From: Actinomycetes bacterium
GTDB lineage: Bacteria; Actinomycetota; Actinomycetes; Actinomycetales; Cellulomonadaceae
Reading direction: 5' to 3'
Assembly (NCBI GenBank): GCA_023424135.1
Contig: JAFAEH010000294.1
Location: 1-16,005, forward strand
DNA length: 16,005 bases
Shown: piece by piece, positions 1-5,681 of the stretch
Numbering within the stretch: position 1 is the stretch's first letter
Layout of the letters: each line of letters opens with the position of its first letter
Translations under genes and position numbers: made by a program
Notes under the pieces: model-generated
Database searches by the model: none
The model's input: only the letters and a program-made list of their open reading frames with translations
Told to the model about the DNA's origin: nothing

Positions 1-1
1 G

Positions 2-322
2 GACGTCGGTGCCGCGCTCAACGCGCACCGGGCCGCCAACGGGCTCGGCGCCCTGAGCATCGTGCGCTCGGGCTCCCGCGTCGAGCACGCGATGCAGATG
101 GCCGCGACCGACAGCATCTGGCACTCCGGCACGCGCGCCGGCTCGCCCAAGGCGCGTCCCGAGATCGTCGGACGCGTCAGCCCCGGCAGCGCGAGCCGCA
201 TGATCAACGCCTACGCCAACTCGTCGGGTCACAACCAGCAGATGCTCGGCGCGTACACGACGGCGTACATCGGCGCGGTCTCGCACAACGGCTGGCTCTA
301 CACCTCCATCACCTTCGGCTGA
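2..322 (+). CDS. CAP-domain (SCP/PR1-like) secreted protein, 3' part only
   Basis: The reading frame is open from the window edge to a TGA at 320-322, so the N-terminus lies outside the window. The visible 106 residues form most of a CAP domain. They open with LNAHRAANGLGAL, the usual first helix, followed by an alanine-rich helix ending in IWHSG, which supplies one conserved His. Next comes SSGHNQQML, the counterpart of the family GHxxNml motif with the second His, and a final strand HNGWLYTSITFG. Bacterial CAP proteins are usually exported and bind or modify envelope components, but the exact activity is generally unknown. Whether a signal peptide or other domains precede the CAP domain cannot be seen. 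It ends about 50 bp before the hairpin array, which may serve as its 3' boundary. Family assignment is fairly sure; function is not. Confidence 0.8.
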   Translation, partial: DVGAALNAHRAANGLGALSIVRSGSRVEHAMQMAATDSIWHSGTRAGSPKARPEIVGRVSPGSASRMINAYANSSGHNQQMLGAYTTAYIGAVSHNGWLYTSITFG

Positions 323-370
323 CCCGGCGGCCCTCCCGCCCCGCGCCCCGCTGCCCGCGGCCGGACCCCC

Positions 371-678
371 GTGGTGCGTGAGAGCGCAATCCGATCGCTC
401 TCTCGGACCCTCGTGGTGGGTGAGAGAGCAATCCGATCGCTCTCTCGGACCCTCGTGGTGGGTGAGAGAGCAATCCGATCGCTCTCTCGGACCCTCGTGG
501 TGGGTGAGAGAGCGATCGGATCGCTCTGTCGCGCCTGATGCGCGTGCGATGTGTGCGTGAGAGAGCGATCGGATCGCGCTGTCGGGCTCTCGTGGTGGGT
601 GAGAGAGCGATCGGATCGCTCTGTCGCGTCTGATGCGCGTGCGATGTGTGCGTGAGAGAGCGATCGGATTGCTCTGTC
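371..678. repeat. Array of seven phased palindromic repeats (hairpin array)
   Basis: Seven copies of a 25-bp near-perfect palindrome start at 380, 422, 464, 506, 559, 601 and 654. The arms are of the type GAGAGAGCGATC / GATCGCTCTCTC around one central base, and most copies have a single mispair. Spacing is 42, 42, 42, 53, 42 and 53 bp, so there are two linkers. A 17-bp linker of the type GGACCCTCGTGGTGGGT follows copies 1, 2, 3 and 5. A 28-bp linker beginning GCGCCTGATGCGCG follows copies 4 and 6. Copies 4-5 and 6-7 therefore form a 95-bp higher-order duplication. The array occupies the gap between two converging genes (323-754), where no convincing gene was found; the flanks 323-370 and 679-754 are plain GC-rich sequence. 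It could act as a bidirectional terminator, a REP/BIME-like element or a protein-binding array. No T-tract follows the stems. Confidence 0.85.
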
Positions 679-754
679 GCGGTGGGTGTGGGGTCGGGTG
701 CGACTCGATTGCGCGCCCGCGCGCCGGGGTGGGGTGGCGCCGGGGTGGGGTGGG

Positions 755-1978
755 TCAGGGGGTGGTGAGCGCGTCGGCGAGGTGGTCGAGGGCCGTGTCG
801 AGGTCGGCCGGGTCGATCGTCAGCGGGGGAGCCAGGCGGATCGTGGCGCCGTGCGTGTCCTTGGCGAGCACACCCCGCGCGAGCAGGCGCTCGCACAGCT
901 CACGCCCGGACGACGGGCCTCCCGGCGACGACGGGGCGACGTCGAGCCCCGCCCACAGGCCGATCGTGCGGACCCCGGACAGCAGGCCGTCGTCCATGAG
1001 GGCGGCGAGCCGGTCGCCCACGTGCTCACCGAGCGTGCGGGCGCGGGCCTGCAGCGTGCCGGGCGTGAGCAGGTCGACCACGGCCAGGGCGACCGCGCAC
1101 GCGAGCGGGTTGCCGCCGAACGTCGAGCCGTGCGTCCCGGCCGTCAGGACCTCGAGCACGTCGGCCCGTCCGACCACCGCGGACACCGGCAGGATCCCGC
1201 CGCCGAGCGCCTTGCCGAGCGTCACGAGGTCCGGGCGCACGTCGAACCGCTCGCACGCGAGGGTCGAGCCTGTGCGCCCCAGCCCGGACTGGATCTCGTC
1301 GGCGACGAGCAGGATCCCCGCGTCGTCGCAGACCCGCCGCACGGCCGGCAGGTAGTCCAGCGGCGGGACGACGACGCCCTGCTCGCCCTGCACGGGCTCG
1401 AGCAGCACCGCGACGGTCGTCTCGTCGACCGCGCGCGCGAGCGCGGCCGCGTCGCCGTACGGCACGGTGACGAACCCGGGCGTGAAGGGACCGAACCCGC
1501 GGCGCGCGTCGGGGTCGGTCGAGAAGGACACGATCGTCGTCGTGCGTCCGTGGAAGTTGCCGTCGGCGACGACGATCGTCGCGCGGTCCGCCGGCACGCC
1601 GCGCACCTCGTAGCCCCACTTGCGCGACGCCTTGATCGCGGTCTCGACGGCCTCGGCGCCCGTGTTCATCGGCAGGACGAGATGCGACGTGCCGGTGAGC
1701 AGCGGTCCGACGAGCCCGGCGAGCGCCGCCGCGAACGGCTCGAGCAGGTCGTGGTCGAAGGCGCGCGACGTGAGCGTCAGCCGGTCGACCTGTGCGTGCG
1801 CGGCGGCGACGAGCGCGGGGTGCCGGTGCCCGAAGTTCAGGGCCGAGTACCCCGCGAGCAGGTCGAGGTGGCGCCGGCCGTCGGTGTCGGTGACCCACGC
1901 ACCGTCGCCTGTCGCGAGCGTGACCGGCAGCGGGTGGTAGTTGGGTGCGAGCGCGGAGGCGGCGACGGCGGCGGTCAT
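755..1978 (-). CDS. rocD: Ornithine aminotransferase (ornithine--oxo-acid transaminase)
   Basis: A 407-residue class-III PLP-dependent aminotransferase, predicted to convert L-ornithine and 2-oxoglutarate to glutamate-5-semialdehyde and glutamate in arginine/ornithine catabolism. Visible hallmarks are NTGAEAVETAIK at 105-116 (phosphate-binding loop), NFHGRT at 141-146, LLEPVQGEQG at 192-201, the ADEIQSGLGRTG block at 226-237 with Asp227 for the pyridine nitrogen, TLGKALGGG with the Schiff-base Lys256, and STFGGNPLA at 285-293. Length is normal for the family. ATG at 1978 is preferred because GGGAG lies about 6 nt upstream. A GTG at 1984 would overlap the upstream stop as GTGA and is the alternative. 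It follows the ddaH-like gene with 2 bp between stop and start, so the two are probably co-transcribed and translationally coupled. Its product points to ornithine as the metabolite leaving the upstream enzyme. Confidence 0.93.
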   Translation of the reverse strand: MTAAVAASALAPNYHPLPVTLATGDGAWVTDTDGRRHLDLLAGYSALNFGHRHPALVAAAHAQVDRLTLTSRAFDHDLLEPFAAALAGLVGPLLTGTSHLVLPMNTGAEAVETAIKASRKWGYEVRGVPADRATIVVADGNFHGRTTTIVSFSTDPDARRGFGPFTPGFVTVPYGDAAALARAVDETTVAVLLEPVQGEQGVVVPPLDYLPAVRRVCDDAGILLVADEIQSGLGRTGSTLACERFDVRPDLVTLGKALGGGILPVSAVVGRADVLEVLTAGTHGSTFGGNPLACAVALAVVDLLTPGTLQARARTLGEHVGDRLAALMDDGLLSGVRTIGLWAGLDVAPSSPGGPSSGRELCERLLARGVLAKDTHGATIRLAPPLTIDPADLDTALDHLADALTTP

Positions 1979-1980
1979 GG

Positions 1981-2808
1981 TCACTCCCGGATCTCGAGCG
2001 TGCAGCACTTGGCACCGCCACCGCCCTTGAGCAGCTCGGACGTGTCGACGGGGATCGGCTCGTACCCGCGCTCGCGGATCGCGGCGGCCAGGTGCGTGGC
2101 CCGCGGTGCGACGACGACGTGCCGGCCGTCCGAGACGGCGTTGAGGCCGAGGGCGGCGGCGTCGTCGTCCGTCGCGAGGACCGCGTCGGGGAACAGACGC
2201 TCGAGCACGGCGCGCGACCCGGGGGAGAACGCGGGGGCGTAGTAGGCGATCTGCGGGGACGACGGGTCGGACGACAGCACGGCCAGCGCGGTGTCGAGGT
2301 GGTAGTAGCGCGGGTCGACGAGCTCGAGCGAGACCACGGGCCGGCCGACGAGCTCCTGGAGCTCGGCGTGCGCGGCGCGCTCGCTGCGGAAGCCGGTCCC
2401 CGCGAGCACCAGGTCCCCGACCACGAGCAGGTCGCCCTCTCCCTCGTTGACCTGTGCGGCCGTGTGCGTGACGAACCCCTGGTCGGCGAACCACTTCTGG
2501 TACGCGGGGCCCTCCGCCTGCCGCTCGGGGTGGCGGAAGCGGGCCGAGTACACGACGCCGTCGACGACCGTCGCGCCGTTGGCCGCGTACACCATGTCCG
2601 GCAGGCCCTCGAGCGGCTCGATCGTGTCGACCGTGTGCCCCAGGTCCAGGTACGTGTCGCGCAGCGCCCGCCACTGCCGCACCGCCAGCGCGGTGTCCGT
2701 CGCCCGCTCGGGCTCCATCCACGGGTTGATCCGGTACGCGACCGTGTAGTGGGTGGGCTCGCACATGAGGTAGCGGCGCGGTGTGGCGTCGGGGGCCTGC
2801 ACGGTCAT
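1981..2808 (-). CDS. ddaH: Guanidino-hydrolase of the dimethylargininase / arginine dihydrolase type
   Basis: A 275-residue enzyme of the amidinotransferase/guanidine-modifying superfamily. Recognisable blocks are LMCEPTHYTVAYRINPWM (14-31), LPDMVYAANGAT (69-80), the acidic NEGEGD (121-126, candidate catalytic Glu124), RYYHLDT with catalytic His170, and KGGGGAKCCT with catalytic Cys268. Databases would probably name it dimethylargininase (dimethylarginine to citrulline plus dimethylamine). The INPWM block and Asn78, where DDAH and arginine deiminase usually carry Asp, resemble arginine dihydrolases, which release ornithine and ammonia from arginine; that would feed RocD directly. ATG at 2808 has GAGGAG 5 nt upstream. 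From memory, mycobacteria also keep a homologue next to rocD genes. Family assignment is strong, substrate uncertain. The symbol follows common annotation practice, not proven chemistry. Confidence 0.88.
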   Translation of the reverse strand: MTVQAPDATPRRYLMCEPTHYTVAYRINPWMEPERATDTALAVRQWRALRDTYLDLGHTVDTIEPLEGLPDMVYAANGATVVDGVVYSARFRHPERQAEGPAYQKWFADQGFVTHTAAQVNEGEGDLLVVGDLVLAGTGFRSERAAHAELQELVGRPVVSLELVDPRYYHLDTALAVLSSDPSSPQIAYYAPAFSPGSRAVLERLFPDAVLATDDDAAALGLNAVSDGRHVVVAPRATHLAAAIRERGYEPIPVDTSELLKGGGGAKCCTLEIRE

Positions 2809-2892
2809 CGGACTCCTCGGGGGACGGGGGCCGCGGGGGCGGCTCGACTGCTCCGAGCGTACGAGCGGACGCGTGCAGCACCTGGTAGGCCC

Positions 2893-2951
2893 CGTTGCGT
2901 CGTGGGTGCGGATCGTTGCGTCGCAGAGGCCTCCAGCGACGATCCGTTGCG
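2893..2951 (-). promoter_or_regulatory. Candidate operator region of the ddaH-rocD operon
   Basis: Upstream of the ddaH start, the heptamer CGCAACG (minus strand) occurs three times, at 2893-2899, 2914-2920 and 2945-2951. The spacings of 21 and 31 bp are close to two and three helical turns, so the copies would face the same side of the DNA. A dyad, CGGATCGTTGC at 2909-2919 facing GCGACGATCCG at 2936-2946, overlaps two of them with one mismatch. Arginine/ornithine catabolic genes are often controlled by Lrp/AsnC-type or similar regulators, but no such gene is in the window and the motif is not one I recognise. No clear -35/-10 pair could be assigned. Regulatory role is an inference from phasing and position. 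Confidence 0.4.
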
Positions 2952-2987
2952 CGGAAACGCCTGCGAAACATGAGACGTCCCGCCCTG

Positions 2988-3488
2988 TCACCCACCGCCC
3001 AGGTCTCGCGAGGCCCGGTGCAGCACGATCCGCAGCATGACGGCGAGGAACGGTCGGCTCAGACGTGCCGTGAGCGCCACGGGCAGCGGGCCGGCGAGCG
3101 GCACGTGCTCCGTCCACGTCACACGGCACGTCGTCGGGCCCGTCGGGACGACGACGACCGACGCCTCGCCGCGCAGCACCGGACCCCGCTTCGCGTACAC
3201 CGCGACACCCGCGCGCCCGCCCACGTCGTCGCCCGGTGCGTCGTACCGCACGACCACCATGCGGTCCACCAGGCCTGGTCCACCGCGTCGTGCCCCCGGT
3301 CCGGACACCGCCACGACCCGCTGACCGACGCGCGCAGGGCCGTCGGTCGTGACGCGCGTCAGCGGTACCCAGGAGCCGTGGCGCCGGGCATCGGTCAGGA
3401 CACGCCACGCGACCCCCGCCGGCACGTTGAGCGCGCGTGCGACCGTCGCCGTGCCGGGGCCGGCCACGGGCACCGCGTCGCGCGTCAT
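2988..3488 (-). CDS. SRPBCC-family (START-like/polyketide cyclase fold) protein
   Basis: A 166-residue protein that looks like a single SRPBCC domain. A first strand (TATVARALNVPAG, 13-25) leads into the helix AWRVLTDARRHGSWVPLTRV, the typical 'W-x-F/L-x-D-x-x-x-x-x-W' opening of the fold. Strands with DRMVVVRYDAP (75-85), EASVVVVPTG (108-117) and TCRVTWTEHVPL (120-131) follow, and then a long C-terminal helix (PVALTARLSRPFLAVMLRIVLHR) that closes the cavity. Such proteins bind hydrophobic ligands or act in lipid/polyketide handling; no catalytic set is visible, so the ligand is unknown. ATG at 3488 fits the fold start; the ribosome site is weak. It is divergent from the aldo/keto reductase with 33 bp between start codons, so their promoters must overlap. 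Function beyond the fold is not claimed. Confidence 0.72.
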   Translation of the reverse strand: MTRDAVPVAGPGTATVARALNVPAGVAWRVLTDARRHGSWVPLTRVTTDGPARVGQRVVAVSGPGARRGGPGLVDRMVVVRYDAPGDDVGGRAGVAVYAKRGPVLRGEASVVVVPTGPTTCRVTWTEHVPLAGPLPVALTARLSRPFLAVMLRIVLHRASRDLGGG

Positions 3489-3508
3489 CGCACGATCGTC
3501 ACCCGCGG

Positions 3509-3521
3509 TAGCGTCGTGCGC
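3509..3521 (+). promoter_or_regulatory. Putative -10 box (TAGCGT) placed for a leaderless transcript
   Basis: TAGCGT at 3509-3514 fits the actinobacterial TANNNT -10 pattern and is followed, 7 nt later, by the ATG of the aldo/keto reductase at 3522. This is the spacing expected when transcription begins at the start codon, and no purine-rich ribosome site lies in front of the gene. No clear -35 is seen, and an in-frame GTG at 3516 is a competing start. Inferred only. Confidence 0.3.
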
Positions 3522-4514
3522 ATGCAGACGCGTGCGCTGGGACGGACGGGACGTGAGGTCGGGGTCGTGGGCCTGGGCTGCTGGCAGCTCGGCGGCGACT
3601 GGGGCGACGTCGGCGACGACACCGCGCACGCCGTGCTCGCGGCGGCCGTCGACTCGGGCGTCACGTTCCTCGACACCGCCGACGTGTACGGCGACGGGCG
3701 CTCCGAGCGCACCATCGGCGCGTTCCTCGCGGACCGTCCCGACGTCGCCGCGCGCGTCACGGTCGCGACCAAGATGGGCCGGCGCGCGAACCCGCACGTC
3801 GCGGACGCGTACACGTACGACGCGTTCCGGCGCTGGACGGACCGCAGCCGGGAGAACCTGCGCACCGACACGCTCGACCTCGTCCAGCTGCACTGCCCGC
3901 CGTCGTCGGTGTTCCGCAGCGACGACGTGTTCGACGCGCTCGACCGGATCGTCGAGGACGGACGGGCCGCGGCCTACGGCGTGTCCGTCGAGACGGTCGA
4001 CGAGGCGCTCACAGCGATCGCGCGACCCCACGTCGCGACCGTGCAGATCATCCTCAACGTGTTCCGCCGCAAGCCGCTCGAGCAGGTGCTGCCCGCCGCG
4101 GTCGACGCCGGTGTCGGCATCGTCGCGCGTGTGCCCCTCGCCTCGGGGCTGCTGTCCGGCACGTACGACGAGGCGACGACGTTCGCCCCCGACGACCACC
4201 GCGCCTACAACCGGCACGGTGAGGCGTTCGACGTCGGCGAGACGTTCTCGGGCGTGCCCTACGGCGTGGGCGTCGCCGCGGCGCGCGAGGTCGCCGCGCT
4301 CACGCCCCCGGGCCTGACGACCGCGCAGCTCGCGCTGCGCTGGGTCGTGCAGCAGCCCGGTGTGTCCGTCGTCATCCCCGGGGCGCGCACGCCCGCGCAG
4401 GCGCAGTCCAACGCCGCGGCCGCCGTGTTCCCGGACCTGCCGGACGAGACCCTCGCCGCGCTCGCGGACGTCTACGACCGCGACATCCGCGAGCACGTGC
4501 ACACGCGTTGGTGA
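3522..4514 (+). CDS. Aldo/keto reductase
   Basis: A 330-residue NAD(P)H-dependent oxidoreductase of the aldo/keto reductase superfamily, cytosolic, reducing or oxidising a carbonyl/alcohol substrate that cannot be told from sequence. The catalytic tetrad is complete: Asp51 and Tyr56 in FLDTADVYGDG, Lys84 in VTVATKMGR, and His124 in LVQLHCPPS. The C-terminal cofactor loop VVIPGARTPAQAQSN (283-297) and the preceding TTAQLALRWVVQQPGVS helix are standard. Length is normal for the non-mammalian AKR groups (about 320-340). The start is taken at ATG 3522, giving the typical MQTRALGRTGREV opening; an in-frame GTG two codons upstream is possible. It shares its short upstream region with the divergent SRPBCC gene and converges with the HEPN gene, 13 bp separating their stops. 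Confidence 0.92.
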   Translation: MQTRALGRTGREVGVVGLGCWQLGGDWGDVGDDTAHAVLAAAVDSGVTFLDTADVYGDGRSERTIGAFLADRPDVAARVTVATKMGRRANPHVADAYTYDAFRRWTDRSRENLRTDTLDLVQLHCPPSSVFRSDDVFDALDRIVEDGRAAAYGVSVETVDEALTAIARPHVATVQIILNVFRRKPLEQVLPAAVDAGVGIVARVPLASGLLSGTYDEATTFAPDDHRAYNRHGEAFDVGETFSGVPYGVGVAAAREVAALTPPGLTTAQLALRWVVQQPGVSVVIPGARTPAQAQSNAAAAVFPDLPDETLAALADVYDRDIREHVHTRW

Positions 4515-4520
4515 GGAGTG

Positions 4521-4542
4521 GGCGCCGTCAGGTGCCGGCGCC
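4521..4542. terminator. Hairpin between convergent genes, possible bidirectional terminator
   Basis: GGCGCCG at 4521-4527 and CGGCGCC at 4536-4542 form a perfect 7-bp stem with an 8-nt loop. The stem lies just past the aldo/keto reductase stop (4514), and its loop contains the stop codon of the converging HEPN gene. There is no T-run, as is common in high-GC actinobacteria, so activity in either direction is inferred from position. Confidence 0.45.
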
Positions 4543-4935
4543 GAGCGCGTCGACCAGGTGCTGCGTGTGGCGCAGCATCGCCATGACCTTGTCGGTCGTC
4601 AGGTACTCCGTGCCGTAGTGCGCTGTCGACTTGTCGCGGATGACGGCGCGGAAGTGCCTGGCCAGATCCGCGCCGTCCGGCTGTGTCCGTTCGAGCAGGT
4701 CGCCCGCGCGGGCGTGGTCCGGGCCGGCGTAGCGTTCGCCTGTCCGATGACCGCAGAGGGCGTCAGCTGCAGCGATCGCGGCGAGCGCCGCGAGCCCTGC
4801 GGCGACTTGCCGGTGGGCGTCGTCCTCGTCGACCGCGAGGCGCGCGACGTCGAGGTAGGTGCGTGCGACCCGCGCGCGCATGCGGACGTCGGTGGCGGTC
4901 ATCTCCCGTCGGCGGTCGTCCTTGCGGGGCGTCAC
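4528..4935 (-). CDS. HEPN-superfamily-like small protein (partner of the nucleotidyltransferase)
   Basis: A 135-residue, largely helical protein. After a charged N-terminus it has long alanine-rich helices (23-36 and 44-60) and then IRDKSTAHYGTEYLT, in which Arg100 and His106 form an R-x5-H arrangement like the R-x4-6-H RNase motif of HEPN proteins. Size and helical make-up fit small actinobacterial HEPN families. The gene begins with GTG at 4935 that overlaps the stop of the upstream nucleotidyltransferase as GTGA, so translation is probably coupled; an ATG at 4900 is possible but has GGGAG directly against it. Pairing with an MNT protein is the classic context for HEPN toxins or their regulators. 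The strict HepT motif (R-x4-H-x-Y) is not matched exactly, so toxin activity is an inference. An unrelated helical protein cannot be excluded. Confidence 0.62.
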   Translation of the reverse strand: MTPRKDDRRREMTATDVRMRARVARTYLDVARLAVDEDDAHRQVAAGLAALAAIAAADALCGHRTGERYAGPDHARAGDLLERTQPDGADLARHFRAVIRDKSTAHYGTEYLTTDKVMAMLRHTQHLVDALGAGT

Positions 4936-5582
4936 GCGGCGGGGCGGAGCAGGGCGTCGATGGACGGGCCGTGGATGCGGCGGGCGTCCGTGCGGAACGC
5001 CGTGACGACCGGGTCGCCTGCGTCGCGGGCGTGGGCGAGGGCGCTTCGCGTCGTCAGGTAGACCTGCACACGCTGGCCGGTCCAGCGGCGGCCCTCGACC
5101 TCCAGGCGCTCGGCGAGATGCGTGCCACCGGGGACGTCGTCGGGGACCACGACGAGCAGGTCCAGGTCGGAGTCCTCGTCTGCGGTGCCCCGGGCGACCG
5201 AGCCGAACACGCTCACCGTGACGTCAGGCGCTGCGAGCCGTCCGCCGACCTCGCCGGGGGCGAGGGTGTCGGCGACGAGCGCCTCCGTCCGCCGGGTGAG
5301 GGCCTGCCATGGATCGAGGGCGCGGAAGGCCGCATCGACCGCCGGGTAGGCGAGATGGGAGGTGTTGAGGCCGTAGACGTGCGACGCGCCGACGGACCAC
5401 GTCGTCACGATGCCGTGCGTCACGAGTCGCGCCAGCGCGTAGCGGACCCCACGTTCCGAGCCGATGCCGGTCAGTCGGTGGACCTGGGCGCCCGTCAGGT
5501 GCGTCCCGGAGCGCCACAGGGCGCGCAGGACGGATGCGTCGAGGCTCGGCCCGAAGATGCGTTCGGGGTATGCCCAGTCCAT
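4932..5582 (-). CDS. Winged-helix DNA-binding / minimal nucleotidyltransferase fusion (MNT, antitoxin-like)
   Basis: A 216-residue two-domain protein. Residues about 14-72 look like a winged helix-turn-helix (VLRALWRSGTHLTGAQVHRLTG, then GVRYALARLVTHGIV and a wing ending ASHVYGLN). Residues about 100-180 form a pol-beta-type minimal nucleotidyltransferase: VSVFGSVARGTADEDSDLDLLVV gives GS-x10-D-x-D, with Gly127, Ser128, Asp139 and Asp141. The usual third acidic position, in RVQVYLTT, is Gln173. GS-x10-D-x-D is the signature of MntA-like antitoxins that AMPylate HEPN toxins, which fits the overlapping downstream gene. ATG 5582 is chosen over GTG 5588 because AAGGAG lies 5 nt before the ATG. 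The DNA-binding domain suggests it represses its own promoter, where two direct repeats are found. Confidence 0.78.
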   Translation of the reverse strand: MDWAYPERIFGPSLDASVLRALWRSGTHLTGAQVHRLTGIGSERGVRYALARLVTHGIVTTWSVGASHVYGLNTSHLAYPAVDAAFRALDPWQALTRRTEALVADTLAPGEVGGRLAAPDVTVSVFGSVARGTADEDSDLDLLVVVPDDVPGGTHLAERLEVEGRRWTGQRVQVYLTTRSALAHARDAGDPVVTAFRTDARRIHGPSIDALLRPAA

Positions 5583-5598
5583 GCGCACTCCTTTGCGG

Positions 5599-5638
5599 GT
5601 ATCCGCAGAATACTGCCGATATACGCAATCTAGTGCCG
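5599..5638 (-). promoter_or_regulatory. Tandem 20-bp direct repeats over the wHTH-MNT promoter region
   Basis: Two adjacent 20-bp units, 5599-5618 and 5619-5638, match at 14 of 20 positions; the shared skeleton is xTATxCGCA followed by TAxTGCCG. An outer inverted repeat (TTGCG near 5594, CGCAA near 5624-5628) spans the same stretch. The region is clearly more AT-rich than its surroundings and lies directly upstream of the MNT start, with the ribosome site AAGGAG just inside. A possible promoter is TTGCGT-18 bp-GGATAC on the minus strand, but other choices exist. Two helical turns between units fits cooperative binding by the gene's own winged helix. Confidence 0.45.
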
Positions 5639-5681
5639 CAAGCGGGTGGAGGCAACGGAACGTTGTCCGGCGCGAGGTGCG

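Noticed and set aside
378..560. Short open frame with a 14-residue repeat (SLGPSWWVREQSDR type)
   Set aside because: The frame exists only because the 42-bp repeat period is a multiple of three. It breaks once the 53-bp steps begin and has no ribosome site.
371..678. CRISPR array
   Set aside because: The segments between palindromes are themselves repeated (two linker sequences), so there are no unique spacers, and no cas genes are present.
686..2242. Plus-strand open frame across the rocD/ddaH region
   Set aside because: It encodes Arg/Gly/Val/Asp-rich sequence without domains and is opposite two well-supported enzymes.
1979..2995. N-terminal extension of RocD giving a 746-residue protein
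   Set aside because: The extension is an out-of-frame shadow of the ddaH-like gene. The enzyme family begins at the ATG at 1978, which has its own ribosome site.
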